A stretch of 64,000 nt of DNA from CAVXYG01 sp963706835 (lineage in GTDB: Bacteria; Actinomycetota; Actinomycetes; S36-B12; GCA-2699445), in assembly GCA_963706835.1 (NCBI GenBank), contig CAVPOB010000015.1, positions 62,001 through 126,000 on the forward strand, in the 5' to 3' direction. Below, piece by piece: positions 16,806 to 25,099 of the stretch. The notes below the pieces were generated by a model that was given only the letters and a program-made list of their open reading frames with translations, was not told where the DNA came from and searched no databases. The position numbers and the translations under genes are program-made. How positions within the stretch are numbered: position 1 is the stretch's first letter; every line of letters begins with the position of its first letter.

Positions 16806-17028
16806 TCATGCCGGATCGGGAAACGGGGTGGGGGGCGGCACCGATGCCAGCAGCCGCCTCGTCGTCGCCAACCCCCACGCATCGAGGTCCTGCAGCCGGT
16901 CGCTGGCGGCCCGCAGTCCGCCGTAGCGCGCCACATGGGCCGCCCAGACCTCCCGCTGCTCGATCCCGGGCGCGGCGATGAGGCAGTCGGGGATCGGCCC
17001 GTAGTTCGGCGACCGCCTGCCAGGCCAT
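16806..17028 (-). CDS. small conserved-looking protein downstream of pncA, frameshifted
   Basis: The ATG at 17028 lies 2 bp after the pncA stop (TGACCATG), a translational-coupling arrangement, and gives MAWQAVAE. Near 17010 the frame must shift to give a protein-like sequence: YGPIPDCLIAAPGIEQREVW, then AAHVARYGGLRAASDRLQDL, then DAWGLATTRRLLASVPPPTP, ending at the TGA at 16806. This third frame has actinobacterial codon bias and helical character; the two alternative frames read as Arg/Pro-rich noise. I do not recognise the family. About 75 residues would result. Confidence 0.4.
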
Positions 17029-17030
17029 GG

Positions 17031-17612
17031 TCAGGCGGTGTGCACGGCGACGGCGCCCGCATCGGCCATCTGCGCCAGCGCTGCCTCGCCATCCTCCGAC
17101 TGCACGTTCACGGCCCGCACCGCGTCGGCGAGCAGCACCACGTCGTAGCCGAGGCGGCGCGCATCGAGCACGGTGTTCAGCACGCAGTAGTCGGTGGCCA
17201 AACCGCCCACGAACACCCGGCGCACGCCCAGCGGCCGCAACTGCTCATCCAGGTCGGTGCCCTGGAAGCCGGAGTAGGCGTCCTGCGCCGGATCGCTGGC
17301 CTTGGAGATGATGATCGCCTGTTCCGGGATCCGCAGCCCCGGATCGAACTGCGCCCCGTGCGTGCCCTGCACACAGTGCGGCGGCCACGGCCCGCCCTGC
17401 GCAGCGAAGGAGATGTGGTTGCCGGGATGCCAATCGCGGGTGGCGACCACCGGCAGCCCCTGCCGAGTGAACTCCTCGATCATCGCGTTCAGCGGGGCGA
17501 TGATGGCATCGCCGTCGGCCACTGCGAGGCTGCCGCCGGGCAGGAAGTCGTGCTGCACGTCCACCAGGATCAGCGCATCGCCCTGGCCGGGGCGGACGCC
17601 GGCATCGCTCAT
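17031..17612 (-). CDS. pncA: nicotinamidase / isochorismatase-family hydrolase
   Basis: This 193-residue cytosolic hydrolase converts nicotinamide to nicotinate for NAD salvage. The catalytic triad is visible: Asp in ILVDVQHDFLPGG near residue 20, Lys in IIISKASDP, and Cys in GGLATDYCVLNT. The metal ligands lie in RDWHPGNHISF, a PncA hallmark that separates it from other isochorismatase-like proteins. The start is the ATG at 17612 (MSDAGVRPGQGD). A longer frame to 17747 has no homology and would overlap the divergent hydrolase gene. The two genes share an 80-bp promoter region. Confidence 0.92.
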   Translation of the reverse strand: MSDAGVRPGQGDALILVDVQHDFLPGGSLAVADGDAIIAPLNAMIEEFTRQGLPVVATRDWHPGNHISFAAQGGPWPPHCVQGTHGAQFDPGLRIPEQAIIISKASDPAQDAYSGFQGTDLDEQLRPLGVRRVFVGGLATDYCVLNTVLDARRLGYDVVLLADAVRAVNVQSEDGEAALAQMADAGAVAVHTA

Positions 17613-17691
17613 CCCTTCACGGTAGTCCAGCGCCGCCGGCTGTGCGAGGCTGCGATGGATGGCCGCCGCGACGGGGCGGAGGGGAGCCGCG

Positions 17692-18720
17692 ATGCAGCAG
17701 CAAGATCTGGACCGCCTGCTCCGCCGCACCGTGGGCAACGCTGACATCGCCGGTGCGGTGCTGTACGTCGGCAGCGGCGACGGCGGGACCGACCTCGTCG
17801 CCTCGGCCGGTGAGATCCGGCACGACAGCCGCTACTACATCGCCAGCATCAACAAGCTGTTCATGTCCTCGCTGATCCTGGACCTGGCGACCCGGCGCCT
17901 CCTGGCGCTGGATGATCCCTTCGCCGCGTTCGTCGACGATGACCTCGTCGCCGGACTCCATGTCCTGGACGGCACCGACTACTCGCGGGCTATCACGCTG
18001 CGCCACATGATCTCCCAGACGTCCGGGCTGCCCGACTACATGGACGACCGGCTTCCGAACGGCCGGATCACGCACGAGGATCTTCGGGCCGGCCGGGATC
18101 AGGCATGGCCGGTCCAGCGCGTCCTCGACACGGTCAAGCAGATGCAGCCGCACTTCCCCCCGGGCCAGCCCGGCAAGGCGCACTACATCGACACCAACCA
18201 CCAGTTGCTCCAACTCGTCGTGGAACGCGTGACCGGACGGCCCACGGCCGATGTGCTGCAGGGCCTCTTCGCCGAGCTCGGGATGACCAGCACGTCGGTG
18301 GTCCGCGACCCGGACGACTGCAGCTACGTCCCGGTCCGCTACCGAGCGGCACCGATCGGCATCGGCACGTTCCTCAGCTCCACCGGCAACGACATCGTCT
18401 CCACCGCCGCAGACCAGATGCTGTTCCTGAAGGCGTTCTTCGCCGGGCGCTTCTGGCCGGTGCAGCGCATGGCCGAGCTGCAGCAGTGGCGCCGGGTCTT
18501 CTTCCCGTTCCACTACGGCGTGGGCCTGCAGCGGTTCTCGGTGCCCGCAGCGTTCACGCTGTTCCGGCGGGTGCCGCCGCTGGTCGGACACGCCGGCTCG
18601 GTGGGGTCGGTGGCCTTCTTCGTGCCGGAGCGGGACCTGTACTTCACGGGCACGGTGAACCAGGAGGCCAAACCGAGCGCGATCTATCGCGTCATGCTGA
18701 AGGTGCTGGCGAAGGTGTGA
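17692..18720 (+). CDS. serine hydrolase, class C beta-lactamase / DD-peptidase-like
   Basis: A 342-residue protein of the beta-lactamase-related (Pfam Beta-lactamase) family. The nucleophile motif S-x-x-K is SINK in YYIASINKLFMSS near residue 55. The Y-x-N motif is in HYIDTNHQLLQLV, and the HxG motif that replaces KTG is in LVGHAGSVGS near the C terminus. MISQTSGLPDY is the typical loop between the first two motifs. No signal peptide is evident. The ATG at 17692 was chosen because GGAGGGGAG precedes it at the right distance. Substrates of this group range from peptides to esters, so I give no reaction. Confidence 0.85.
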   Translation: MQQQDLDRLLRRTVGNADIAGAVLYVGSGDGGTDLVASAGEIRHDSRYYIASINKLFMSSLILDLATRRLLALDDPFAAFVDDDLVAGLHVLDGTDYSRAITLRHMISQTSGLPDYMDDRLPNGRITHEDLRAGRDQAWPVQRVLDTVKQMQPHFPPGQPGKAHYIDTNHQLLQLVVERVTGRPTADVLQGLFAELGMTSTSVVRDPDDCSYVPVRYRAAPIGIGTFLSSTGNDIVSTAADQMLFLKAFFAGRFWPVQRMAELQQWRRVFFPFHYGVGLQRFSVPAAFTLFRRVPPLVGHAGSVGSVAFFVPERDLYFTGTVNQEAKPSAIYRVMLKVLAKV

Positions 18721-19167
18721 CTACGGCTGGTCCACCGGGACCGCGCAGTTGCGGCCGTCGATCGTCTGCTGGGCCTCGGCGGCGGCGATCGCCTCGGTGA
18801 CCAGTTCGGTGAGCGCCTCGCGGTCCAGTGCGTCGAAGCGGCGCAAGCGCAGGCAGGTCTTGCCGTTGCCGCGGCCCAGTCGCTCCCCGAACGCCGACAC
18901 CAGCGGCACCCCGCCGCGGTGCGCCGCCACGTACATGCTGACGTGGTGCTGCTGCGGGGCGACGGCGATCACCGGCCAGACACCCGAGGAGGACATGTTC
19001 CGCCAGACGAGCTCGCCGTAGCCGATCATGGTGATGCTCGCACCGCTGAACAGTCGTCGCGGCAGCTGCGGCGCAGTGGCGGTGAGGAACTCGTCGATGG
19101 CCCGCATCTCATCCGGGCGGGGCGACTTGGCGATCAGCTCCTCGATCGTCGCGGCGGCCACCTTCAC
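18721..19167 (-). CDS. DUF1801 (YdhG-like) protein
   Basis: A 148-residue soluble protein with the DUF1801 fold related to frataxin-like YdhG/YjbR proteins. Visible family features are the N-terminal helix with a kinked Arg/Pro segment (SPRPDEMRAIDEFL), the strand ITMIGYGELVWRN, and APQQHHVSMYVAA. The C terminus has GNGKTCLRLRRFDALDREAL. The function of the family is unknown. The stop directly abuts the stop of the convergent serine hydrolase, with no spacer. The gene is divergent from the SDR operon. Confidence 0.82.
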   Translation of the reverse strand: MKVAAATIEELIAKSPRPDEMRAIDEFLTATAPQLPRRLFSGASITMIGYGELVWRNMSSSGVWPVIAVAPQQHHVSMYVAAHRGGVPLVSAFGERLGRGNGKTCLRLRRFDALDREALTELVTEAIAAAEAQQTIDGRNCAVPVDQP

Positions 19168-19261
19168 CGAACCAACCTACCCCCGCCGGGCTCCGAGACG
19201 CTCCGACATGCCAGCGGTCGGGGGCTCTGCAAGCATGGTGCACACCGAGCAAGGAGGCGGC

Positions 19262-20335
19262 ATGCCGACAGTCCTGATGACCGGCTTCCCAGGGTTCCTC
19301 GGATCGGCGCTGCTGCCGAGAATCCTGCACCGCCGCCCAGACGCCGGGGCGGTCTGCTTGGTGCAGCAGCACCATCTGGCCACGGCTGAGCAGCGGCTGC
19401 ACGACATCGAGGCCGAGCACCCCGAAGTGGCGGGCCGGGTGGGCCTGGTGACCGGCGACATCACCGCGGATGGGCTGGGACTGGCCGAGCCACTCGCCGA
19501 CGTGACCGAGGTGTGGCACCTGGCCGCCGTCTACGACCTCGCGGTGCCCGAGAAGGTGGCCTGGCGGGTCAACGTCGACGGCACCGCGAACATCATCGCC
19601 TACTGCCGGCAGCAGCCGTCGTTGGAGCGGCTGCAGTACGTCAGCACCTGCTATGTGAGCGGCCGCTACCCGGGCGAGTTCACCGAGGAGATGCTGGAGG
19701 AGGGGCAGCAGTTCCACAACCACTACGAGCGCACCAAGTACGAGGCGGAGCGGCTGGTCCGGGCGGCGATGGCCGACGGACTGCCAGCAACCATCTACCG
19801 GCCCGGCATCGTGGTCGGCGATTCGCGCACCGGCGAGACGCAGAAGTACGACGGGCCCTACTTCGTGGCCGACTACATGAAGCGGGTGCCGGGCGCGACG
19901 TTCCTGCCCGATGTCGATCCCGAGGTTCGCGCCTCGCTGGTCCCGCGCGACTTCGTCGTGGACGCGATGGACGTCCTCAGCGTGCTGGACCGCTCGCTCG
20001 GCAAGACCTACCAACTCACCGATCCGAACCCGCCAACGGGACGGGAGGTGGCTGAGATCATCGGCCGGCACCTCGGCAAGCACCTGGTGTGGCTACCGGT
20101 CCCGGTCAAGATGATCCGGGGGCTGCTCGACACGGTGCCGGGCCTGGAACTGCTGACCGGGCTGCCGGCGGAGACGCTGGACTACTTCTCCTTCCCCACC
20201 ACCTACGGGACTGCGCAGACCACCGCCGACCTGGCGGGCACCGGCGTGTCCTGCCCCAGGTTCGGCGACTATGCCGGAACACTGCTGGACTTCATGGCTG
20301 CGCACCCGGAGATCGACGCCAAGGCGATGACCTGA
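19262..20335 (+). CDS. extended SDR / fatty-acyl-reductase-like NAD(P)-dependent oxidoreductase
   Basis: A 357-residue extended short-chain dehydrogenase resembling the NAD-binding part of fatty-acyl-CoA reductases (male-sterility family). The Rossmann motif is TGFPGFLGSALLPRIL at residues 7-22. LVTGDITADGLGL and VWHLAAVYDL follow, and the catalytic Tyr and Lys are in YERTKYEAERLV. The late motif YRPGIVVGDSRTG is typical of the acyl-reductase group. The ATG at 19262 follows AAGGAGG. It leads a four-gene operon (next start 9 bp after its stop) with an acyl-ACP-reductase-like enzyme, so it probably acts on the same fatty aldehyde or acyl substrate. That role is inferred from context. Confidence 0.82.
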   Translation: MPTVLMTGFPGFLGSALLPRILHRRPDAGAVCLVQQHHLATAEQRLHDIEAEHPEVAGRVGLVTGDITADGLGLAEPLADVTEVWHLAAVYDLAVPEKVAWRVNVDGTANIIAYCRQQPSLERLQYVSTCYVSGRYPGEFTEEMLEEGQQFHNHYERTKYEAERLVRAAMADGLPATIYRPGIVVGDSRTGETQKYDGPYFVADYMKRVPGATFLPDVDPEVRASLVPRDFVVDAMDVLSVLDRSLGKTYQLTDPNPPTGREVAEIIGRHLGKHLVWLPVPVKMIRGLLDTVPGLELLTGLPAETLDYFSFPTTYGTAQTTADLAGTGVSCPRFGDYAGTLLDFMAAHPEIDAKAMT

Positions 20336-20344
20336 GGAGGACAC

Positions 20345-22399
20345 ATGTCGGAGGCACTGGTCGTCAACATCAGCCTGAGCGGACCGGGCGGGGACTTCGA
20401 CGAAGCCGTCGACTTCCTGGGCCGCCAGATCCGGATCGTCCGGGTGGGCACGCAGGGCAGCGTGGATGCTGCCGCGGCCGAGCTGGAGCGCTGGACGGGA
20501 ACCGCCGATGCCATCGCCATCAGCGGTGTCAGCGATGCCCGGACGGCGGGCACGCTGCGCGGCGATCCGCACCAGCTCGGCGCGGTCGTCGGCAACGTGA
20601 CGGGCACCCCCGTCACCAACGGCCACCGGCTGCGCGACGTCCTGCAGGAATGGACCATCCGCCATACCAGCGGTGAGATGCCCGGCTACTTCGCCAACGC
20701 GCGGGTGGTGGTGCTGGGCGGCCGGAACCACTACCGCACCTCCCGCGTCCTGGCGGAGAACACCGACAACCTGCAGTTCGCCCATCCGGCCATCGGCTTC
20801 GGCCTGCCGTCGCTGCCGACCTCCTTCTCCGTCTTCGACCGCTTCGTTTCGGCGTCCGGTTGGGTCGCTGAGAAGATCCCCGACACCCTCGTGTCGGCGG
20901 CCACCGCGCCCGGCCGAAAGCTCAACGACTCCAAGGTGCACAAGGCGCTGCAGCACAGTGACGTCCTGGTGGGCACGTTCGAGGAGCTGGCGCAGTTCGA
21001 GCTGGACGACCTGCACGGCAAGACCCTGATCACCTCCTCCATCGACGACGAGCGCCTGACCAGCCTGCGCGATCGGGGTGTCGATCTGATCCTGGATGCG
21101 GTGCCGCAGCCGTTCGAGGGGCTGGTGGTCAACGAGGCGATGCTGGAAGCGCTGATGCTGGTGGCGGGCGAGGCCGAGGAGGCCCGGCTGTCCGACGACG
21201 ACCTGGTGGACATGATCCAGTCGGCCGAACTGCACCCGCGCGTGCTCTACCCCAGCGGGTTCCGCCGCAAGTCGCGCTTCGCCTTCGTCATCCACCCGCT
21301 CTCGCAGGAGTACTTCCGCAATGTGCGGCCGCTGGACACGGTGGCCAAGCACTCCCCCGGCATCGTCATGGACGGTGTGGAGAAGCTGCTGGCGCACGCC
21401 CCGCCGTTCGTCTACAGCCCGATCACCGGGATCACCTCGCCGACCGGCGCACAGGCGGAGGGGTGGCTCATCACGGTGGGCGGTACGCCGAAGGAGTTGA
21501 TGGCCCACGACCCGGAGTTCACGTACCGCCGGCTGCTGGCGGCCGCGGAGATGGCCAGAGGGATGGGTGCCCAGATCATGGGGCTGGGCGCCTTCACGAA
21601 GGTGGTGGGGGATGCCGGGGTGACGGTCGCCAAGCGGGCGCCGCTGCCGATCACCACCGGCAACTCCTACAGCGCCTCCGGAGCCCTCTGGGCGGCCCAC
21701 GACGCGGTCCGTCGGCTCGGCATCGCCGAGGTGGACCACGAGGGTCGGCTCAAGGGCAAGGCAATGGTCGTCGGGGCCACCGGCGCCATCGGCTCGGTGT
21801 GCGCCCGGCTGCTGGCGCTGGCCAGCGATGAGCTGTGGCTGGTCTCCATCGAACCGGCGAAACTGCTGGCGCTGAAGGCGGACATCGAGCGGGAGAACCC
21901 GCGGGCCACCGTGCACGTCTCCGCCAACGCCGATGAGCACATCGCCGACATGGATGTGATCGTGACCGCGACCTCCGGGGCCGGCAAGCGGGTGCTCGAC
22001 ATCATGCGGGTCAAGCCGGGCGCGGTGATCACCGACGTGGCCCGACCGTTGGACCTGTCGGCGGAGGACGTCGCCAAGCGACCCGACGTGCTGGTCATCG
22101 AGTCCGGCGAGATCGAACTGCCCGGAGCGCCGCAGATGAAGGGAATCGGCCTGCCGTCCGGCGTGGTGTACGCCTGCCTCGCTGAGACGATCGTGCTGGC
22201 GCTGGAGGGCCGCTACGAGAACTTCACGGTGGGCCGCGACATCGAGTGGGAGAAGGTGAAGGAGATCTACCGGCTCGGGCTCAAGCATGGGATGCGACTG
22301 GCGGCGATCTCCGGCGTCAACGGCGTCTACACCGATGAGGACATCGCAGGCATCCGGGAGTTGGCATTAGCGAAACGCGCGGAGGCGTCCCAGGGATAG
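20345..22399 (+). CDS. long acyl-ACP-reductase-like (AAR-type) oxidoreductase with N-terminal extension
   Basis: A 684-residue protein. From about residue 320 it matches, motif by motif, the cyanobacterial acyl-ACP reductase that makes fatty aldehydes: GLGAFTKVVGDAG, TTGNSYSASGALWAAH, the NADPH loop VVGATGAIGSVCARLL near residue 474, and YACLAETIVLALEGRYENFT near 610. Cys611 aligns with the catalytic Cys of the Synechococcus enzyme, and the C-terminal LKHGMRLAAI also matches. The first 320 residues, about as long as a whole AAR, have two alpha/beta-like parts that I do not recognise. The start 9 bp after the SDR gene follows GAGGAGGACAC. Likely product: a fatty aldehyde. No aldehyde-deformylating oxygenase is encoded nearby. 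Confidence 0.8.
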   Translation: MSEALVVNISLSGPGGDFDEAVDFLGRQIRIVRVGTQGSVDAAAAELERWTGTADAIAISGVSDARTAGTLRGDPHQLGAVVGNVTGTPVTNGHRLRDVLQEWTIRHTSGEMPGYFANARVVVLGGRNHYRTSRVLAENTDNLQFAHPAIGFGLPSLPTSFSVFDRFVSASGWVAEKIPDTLVSAATAPGRKLNDSKVHKALQHSDVLVGTFEELAQFELDDLHGKTLITSSIDDERLTSLRDRGVDLILDAVPQPFEGLVVNEAMLEALMLVAGEAEEARLSDDDLVDMIQSAELHPRVLYPSGFRRKSRFAFVIHPLSQEYFRNVRPLDTVAKHSPGIVMDGVEKLLAHAPPFVYSPITGITSPTGAQAEGWLITVGGTPKELMAHDPEFTYRRLLAAAEMARGMGAQIMGLGAFTKVVGDAGVTVAKRAPLPITTGNSYSASGALWAAHDAVRRLGIAEVDHEGRLKGKAMVVGATGAIGSVCARLLALASDELWLVSIEPAKLLALKADIERENPRATVHVSANADEHIADMDVIVTATSGAGKRVLDIMRVKPGAVITDVARPLDLSAEDVAKRPDVLVIESGEIELPGAPQMKGIGLPSGVVYACLAETIVLALEGRYENFTVGRDIEWEKVKEIYRLGLKHGMRLAAISGVNGVYTDEDIAGIRELALAKRAEASQG

Positions 22400-22435
22400 G
22401 AGGAGGCTGCACGGTCGGCATATCCTGGAGGCACC

Positions 22436-23056
22436 ATGACGACTGCGCAGCAGGCGCCGGAGCTGCCGGTCGCCGAACCAGACCCCGCCCCCCGCCGCCA
22501 TACCGGCGCCTGGCTGGAGATGCTGATCAGCAGCATCCTCGGCCTGACCGCATCCCTGGTGCTGTCCATCGACGCCCTCAGGCTGGCGGAGAATCCCAAC
22601 GCCGACTTGTCGTGCAACGTGTCCGCCACGATCTCCTGCGGCACCGTCGGCACGAGTTGGCAGGCCAGCCTGCTGGGCTTCCCCAACGCGTTCCTGGGGT
22701 TGATGTTCGAGTCGGTCGTCATCGCGTTCGCGATCGCCGGCCTGGCCCGGGTCCGGTTCCCGCGCTGGTACATGCTCGGCGTGCAGGGGATCTACACCAT
22801 CGCCGTCGCCTTCGCCTACTGGCTGTTCTTCCAGGCCTACTTCGTGATCGGCGCGATGTGCCCGTGGTGCCTGCTCATCACCTTCACCACGCTGTTCGTG
22901 TTCACCTCCATGACCCGGATCAACATCCTGGAGGGGAACTTCGGGCCTGGCGCGCGGCGCCGACTCCAGCCCGCCCTGCGCTACGGCCTCGACATCTACA
23001 GCAGCATCCTCATCAGCGCGGTCATCGCCGCGATGGTCATCGTGAAGTACGTCTGA
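22436..23056 (+). CDS. vitamin K epoxide reductase (VKOR) family membrane protein
   Basis: A 206-residue protein with about five transmembrane helices. The bacterial VKOR features are present: a loop cysteine pair in LSCNVSATISCGTVGTSW and the active-site CPWC in IGAMCPWCLLITF. NAFLGLMFES also matches the family. These enzymes pass electrons between a periplasmic thiol protein and membrane quinone, and normally reoxidise a DsbA-like protein. It lies 36 bp after the reductase gene and 43 bp before the tocopherol-cyclase-like gene, so it is part of the operon. No Dsb partner is encoded beside it. A quinone- or lipid-related role in this operon is possible but is inference only. Confidence 0.9.
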   Translation: MTTAQQAPELPVAEPDPAPRRHTGAWLEMLISSILGLTASLVLSIDALRLAENPNADLSCNVSATISCGTVGTSWQASLLGFPNAFLGLMFESVVIAFAIAGLARVRFPRWYMLGVQGIYTIAVAFAYWLFFQAYFVIGAMCPWCLLITFTTLFVFTSMTRINILEGNFGPGARRRLQPALRYGLDIYSSILISAVIAAMVIVKYV

Positions 23057-23099
23057 GGGCCGCTGCGAGCCTGCCGGGCACCTCTGGCACTCTGGAGAG

Positions 23100-24140
23100 A
23101 TGGCACTGTCCCTGCCCGGCGCCGATCATGTCGCCGGTCTCTTCCACCCCGCGGGGTTCCACGGGGGCAATCGAGCCAGCCAGTACTTCGAGGGCTGGTA
23201 CGTCAAGATCGTCAGCGCGGATCGCGCGGCACGGCTGGCGGTGATCCCCGGCATCTTCCTCGCACAGGAGGACGACGGTCCGCACGAGGCATTCGTGCAA
23301 GTCCTGGACGGGGCCACGGGCAGGAGTTGGTACGTCGCCTACCCGGTGGAGGAGTTCGAGGCGGCCTCGGACCGATTCGAGGTGCGGGTCGGACCGAACC
23401 GCTTCTCCGCCCGCGGCGTCCACCTGGACCTGCCCGAGGTGGGCCTGACCGCCGACATCGACTTCACCTCCGCGCTGGACGGCTGGCCGGTGAAGGTCAC
23501 ATCGCCCGGGGCCATGGGTCCCTACGCATTCGTCCCGTTCATGGAGTGCTACCACGGCGTGGTGTCGTTCGGCCATCGGCTGTCCGGGACCATGACCCTC
23601 GGCGAACGGACCTGGGACCTGAACGATGGCAGGGGCTACATCGAGAAGGACTGGGGCAAGAGCTTCCCGGCCGGCTACCTGTGGATGCACTCCAACCACT
23701 TCGATCACCCCGGCACCTCGATCATGGCCTCGATCGCCCTGATCCCTTGGATGCGCGGCATCTTCCGCGGCGTCCTCATCGGGCTGAAGCACCAAGGCCA
23801 GCTGTACACCTTCGCGACCTACAACCGCAGCCGCACGAAGTACATCGGCATCGACGACAAGCGGGTCCGGTGGACGGTGCGCCGCGGCGACGGGTACCGC
23901 ATCGACATCACGGCCGAACGATCCGTCGGGGCGCTGCTGCACGCGCCGATCCGCACCGAGATGCACAAGCGCGTGGAGGAGACGCTGAACGCGGTCCTGC
24001 ACGTGAAACTGACGGCGCCGGACGGCGTGGTCGTGATGGAGGACACCGGCACCGTGGCTGGCCTGGAGGTGCACGGCGACGTCGGGCAGCTCCTCACGAC
24101 CGGTGACCGGATGGGCATCCTGCGGCGGCCCGGTCGATAG
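23100..24140 (+). CDS. tocopherol-cyclase-like (PF14249) protein
   Basis: A 346-residue soluble protein of the tocopherol cyclase family. The N-terminal signature ASQYFEGWYVKIV and the second signature GRGYIEKDWGKSFPAGYLW with HSNHFD define the two halves of the lipocalin-like barrel. MECYHGVVSFGH lies between them. Plant and cyanobacterial members close the chromanol ring of vitamin E, but many bacterial members have unknown substrates, and no tocopherol pathway is visible here. It is the last gene of the four-gene operon. Its neighbours (aldehyde-forming reductase, VKOR) suggest a hydrophobic, perhaps isoprenoid or fatty, substrate. Confidence 0.83.
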   Translation: MALSLPGADHVAGLFHPAGFHGGNRASQYFEGWYVKIVSADRAARLAVIPGIFLAQEDDGPHEAFVQVLDGATGRSWYVAYPVEEFEAASDRFEVRVGPNRFSARGVHLDLPEVGLTADIDFTSALDGWPVKVTSPGAMGPYAFVPFMECYHGVVSFGHRLSGTMTLGERTWDLNDGRGYIEKDWGKSFPAGYLWMHSNHFDHPGTSIMASIALIPWMRGIFRGVLIGLKHQGQLYTFATYNRSRTKYIGIDDKRVRWTVRRGDGYRIDITAERSVGALLHAPIRTEMHKRVEETLNAVLHVKLTAPDGVVVMEDTGTVAGLEVHGDVGQLLTTGDRMGILRRPGR

Positions 24141-24149
24141 CGACCGCAG

Positions 24150-24180
24150 TTGCCGCAAGCCCACCGGCTGCCGCTACACT
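24150..24180 (+). promoter_or_regulatory. probable promoter of tRNA-Arg
   Basis: A good actinobacterial -10 hexamer, TACACT, lies at 24175-24180, about 13 bp before the tRNA. A TTGCCG at 24150-24155 could be the -35, with a long 19-bp spacer. The distance places the start of transcription about 7 bp upstream of the mature 5' end. Confidence 0.5.
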
Positions 24181-24193
24181 TGCTACGCACCAA

Positions 24194-24266
24194 GCGCCCG
24201 TAGCTCAACGGATAGAGCATCTGACTACGGATCAGAAGGTTAGGGGTTCGAATCCCTTCGGGCGCG
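24194..24266 (+). tRNA. tRNA-Arg (anticodon ACG)
   Basis: A complete 73-nt cloverleaf. The acceptor stem pairs GCGCCCG (24194-24200) with CGGGCGC (24259-24265), followed by discriminator G. The anticodon stem CTGAC/..TCAG holds the loop with ACG, read as inosine-CG for CGU, CGC and CGA arginine codons. The T arm contains GGTTCGAAT. The 3' CCA is not encoded, as is usual in actinobacteria. Confidence 0.95.
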
Positions 24267-24639
24267 CGCTCTTCTTCCCAGCACGAACACCCAGCAGTGG
24301 CCACCAAGGCCCGCTATCGGGACAGCATCCGGCCCCGATCCAGGGTTGGCGCTCACCATTGGCTAGCGCACCTGTGAGCAGGGCCCACACGGCCGAGATG
24401 TGTCTGGGGTCAGACGCGATCGCCTCGCGTCGCGAGTAGTGCCGACCGCAGGGCAGGACGGGTGATCCGCCGACCAGGGGTGGAGGAAACTGACCCCGGA
24501 ATGGTCGGATTCCTCCATCCCTCGCGTTCGTCTGCGCCGAACAGTGGCGGCGACCGCAGCCCACTGCTTCGGCGCCGTGGAGTACGCCGAGCGCGCCTCG
24601 GGCGATCCGCTCTTGGTCAGTCACGCCGATGCTCGGGGG
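24267..24639. other. intergenic region after tRNA-Arg
   Basis: This stretch of 373 bp lies between the tRNA and the 3' end of the GlsB/YeaQ-type gene. No supported gene was found. It holds the hairpin repeat at 24482-24516. No integrase or direct repeat of the tRNA 3' end was found nearby, so there is no sign of an integrated element at this tRNA. Confidence 0.5.
24482..24516. repeat. GGAGGA-type hairpin repeat, copy A
   Basis: An inverted repeat with outer arms GGAGGAA (24482-24488) and TTCCTCC (24510-24516), and inner arms TGACC and GGTCG. Flanks on both sides (GTGGAGGA before, CTCCATC then CTCGC after) match copy B at 28736-28770. The shared outer sequence outside the stem suggests common descent rather than two independent terminators. 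No T-run follows the stem. Confidence 0.7.
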
Positions 24640-24942
24640 TCAGGCGCCGGGCTTCCCGCCGAACCGCTTGATGAGGAACGATGCGACGAGGGTGACCACG
24701 ATGGCACCAATGATCGCGCCGACAATGCCGCCCCAGTCGAACTTCTCCGCGTCCCCGATCCCAAGCACGCTGGTGAAGAACCACCACCCCAGCCAGGCCC
24801 CCGCCAGCCCCAGTACCAGCGACACCCCCCACGACGCCGGCCCGGACATCTTGCTGAACGCATCCCCGGGGGTGAGCGCCCGGGCGACCGCACCGGCGAC
24901 GAATCCCAACAGCACGATGGCGATGATGCTGCCGAGGTCCAT
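24640..24942 (-). CDS. GlsB/YeaQ/YmgE-family stress-response membrane protein
   Basis: A 100-residue protein of the transglycosylase-associated family. It has three hydrophobic helices: IIAIVLLGFVAGAVARAL at residues 6-23, WGVSLVLGLAGAWLGWW at about 38-55 and IVGAIIGAIVVTLVASFLI at about 73-91. The first helix ends with GAVARALTPG, a pattern close to the family's AGxxA-R-xxxG motif. Relatives are small inner-membrane proteins induced in stationary phase or by stress; the mechanism is unknown. An AGGAGGA site precedes the ATG. Complete length. Confidence 0.88.
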   Translation of the reverse strand: MDLGSIIAIVLLGFVAGAVARALTPGDAFSKMSGPASWGVSLVLGLAGAWLGWWFFTSVLGIGDAEKFDWGGIVGAIIGAIVVTLVASFLIKRFGGKPGA

Positions 24943-25099
24943 GTCTTCCTCCTACGGTTGACAGCGAGGTGGCCGAAACACTAGCAGCCCAGCACACCGC
25001 GCCGCGGGCGAGCGACGGCTCAGATTCCGACCGCGCTGCCGTGCCGACCAGGCCCGCGCACGCGTCGCTGGCTGTGACGGGGCGAGCAGGCGGGTGGAA

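Noticed and set aside
17659..17691. Earlier start for the serine hydrolase at 17659
   Set aside because: The ATG at 17692 is preceded by a strong GGAGGGGAG ribosome site, while the extra 11 residues are Arg/Gly/Ala-rich and unlike the family.
24194..24639. Genomic-island attachment site at tRNA-Arg
   Set aside because: There is no integrase gene and no repeat of the tRNA 3' end downstream in the window, and the neighbouring genes are ordinary chromosomal ones.
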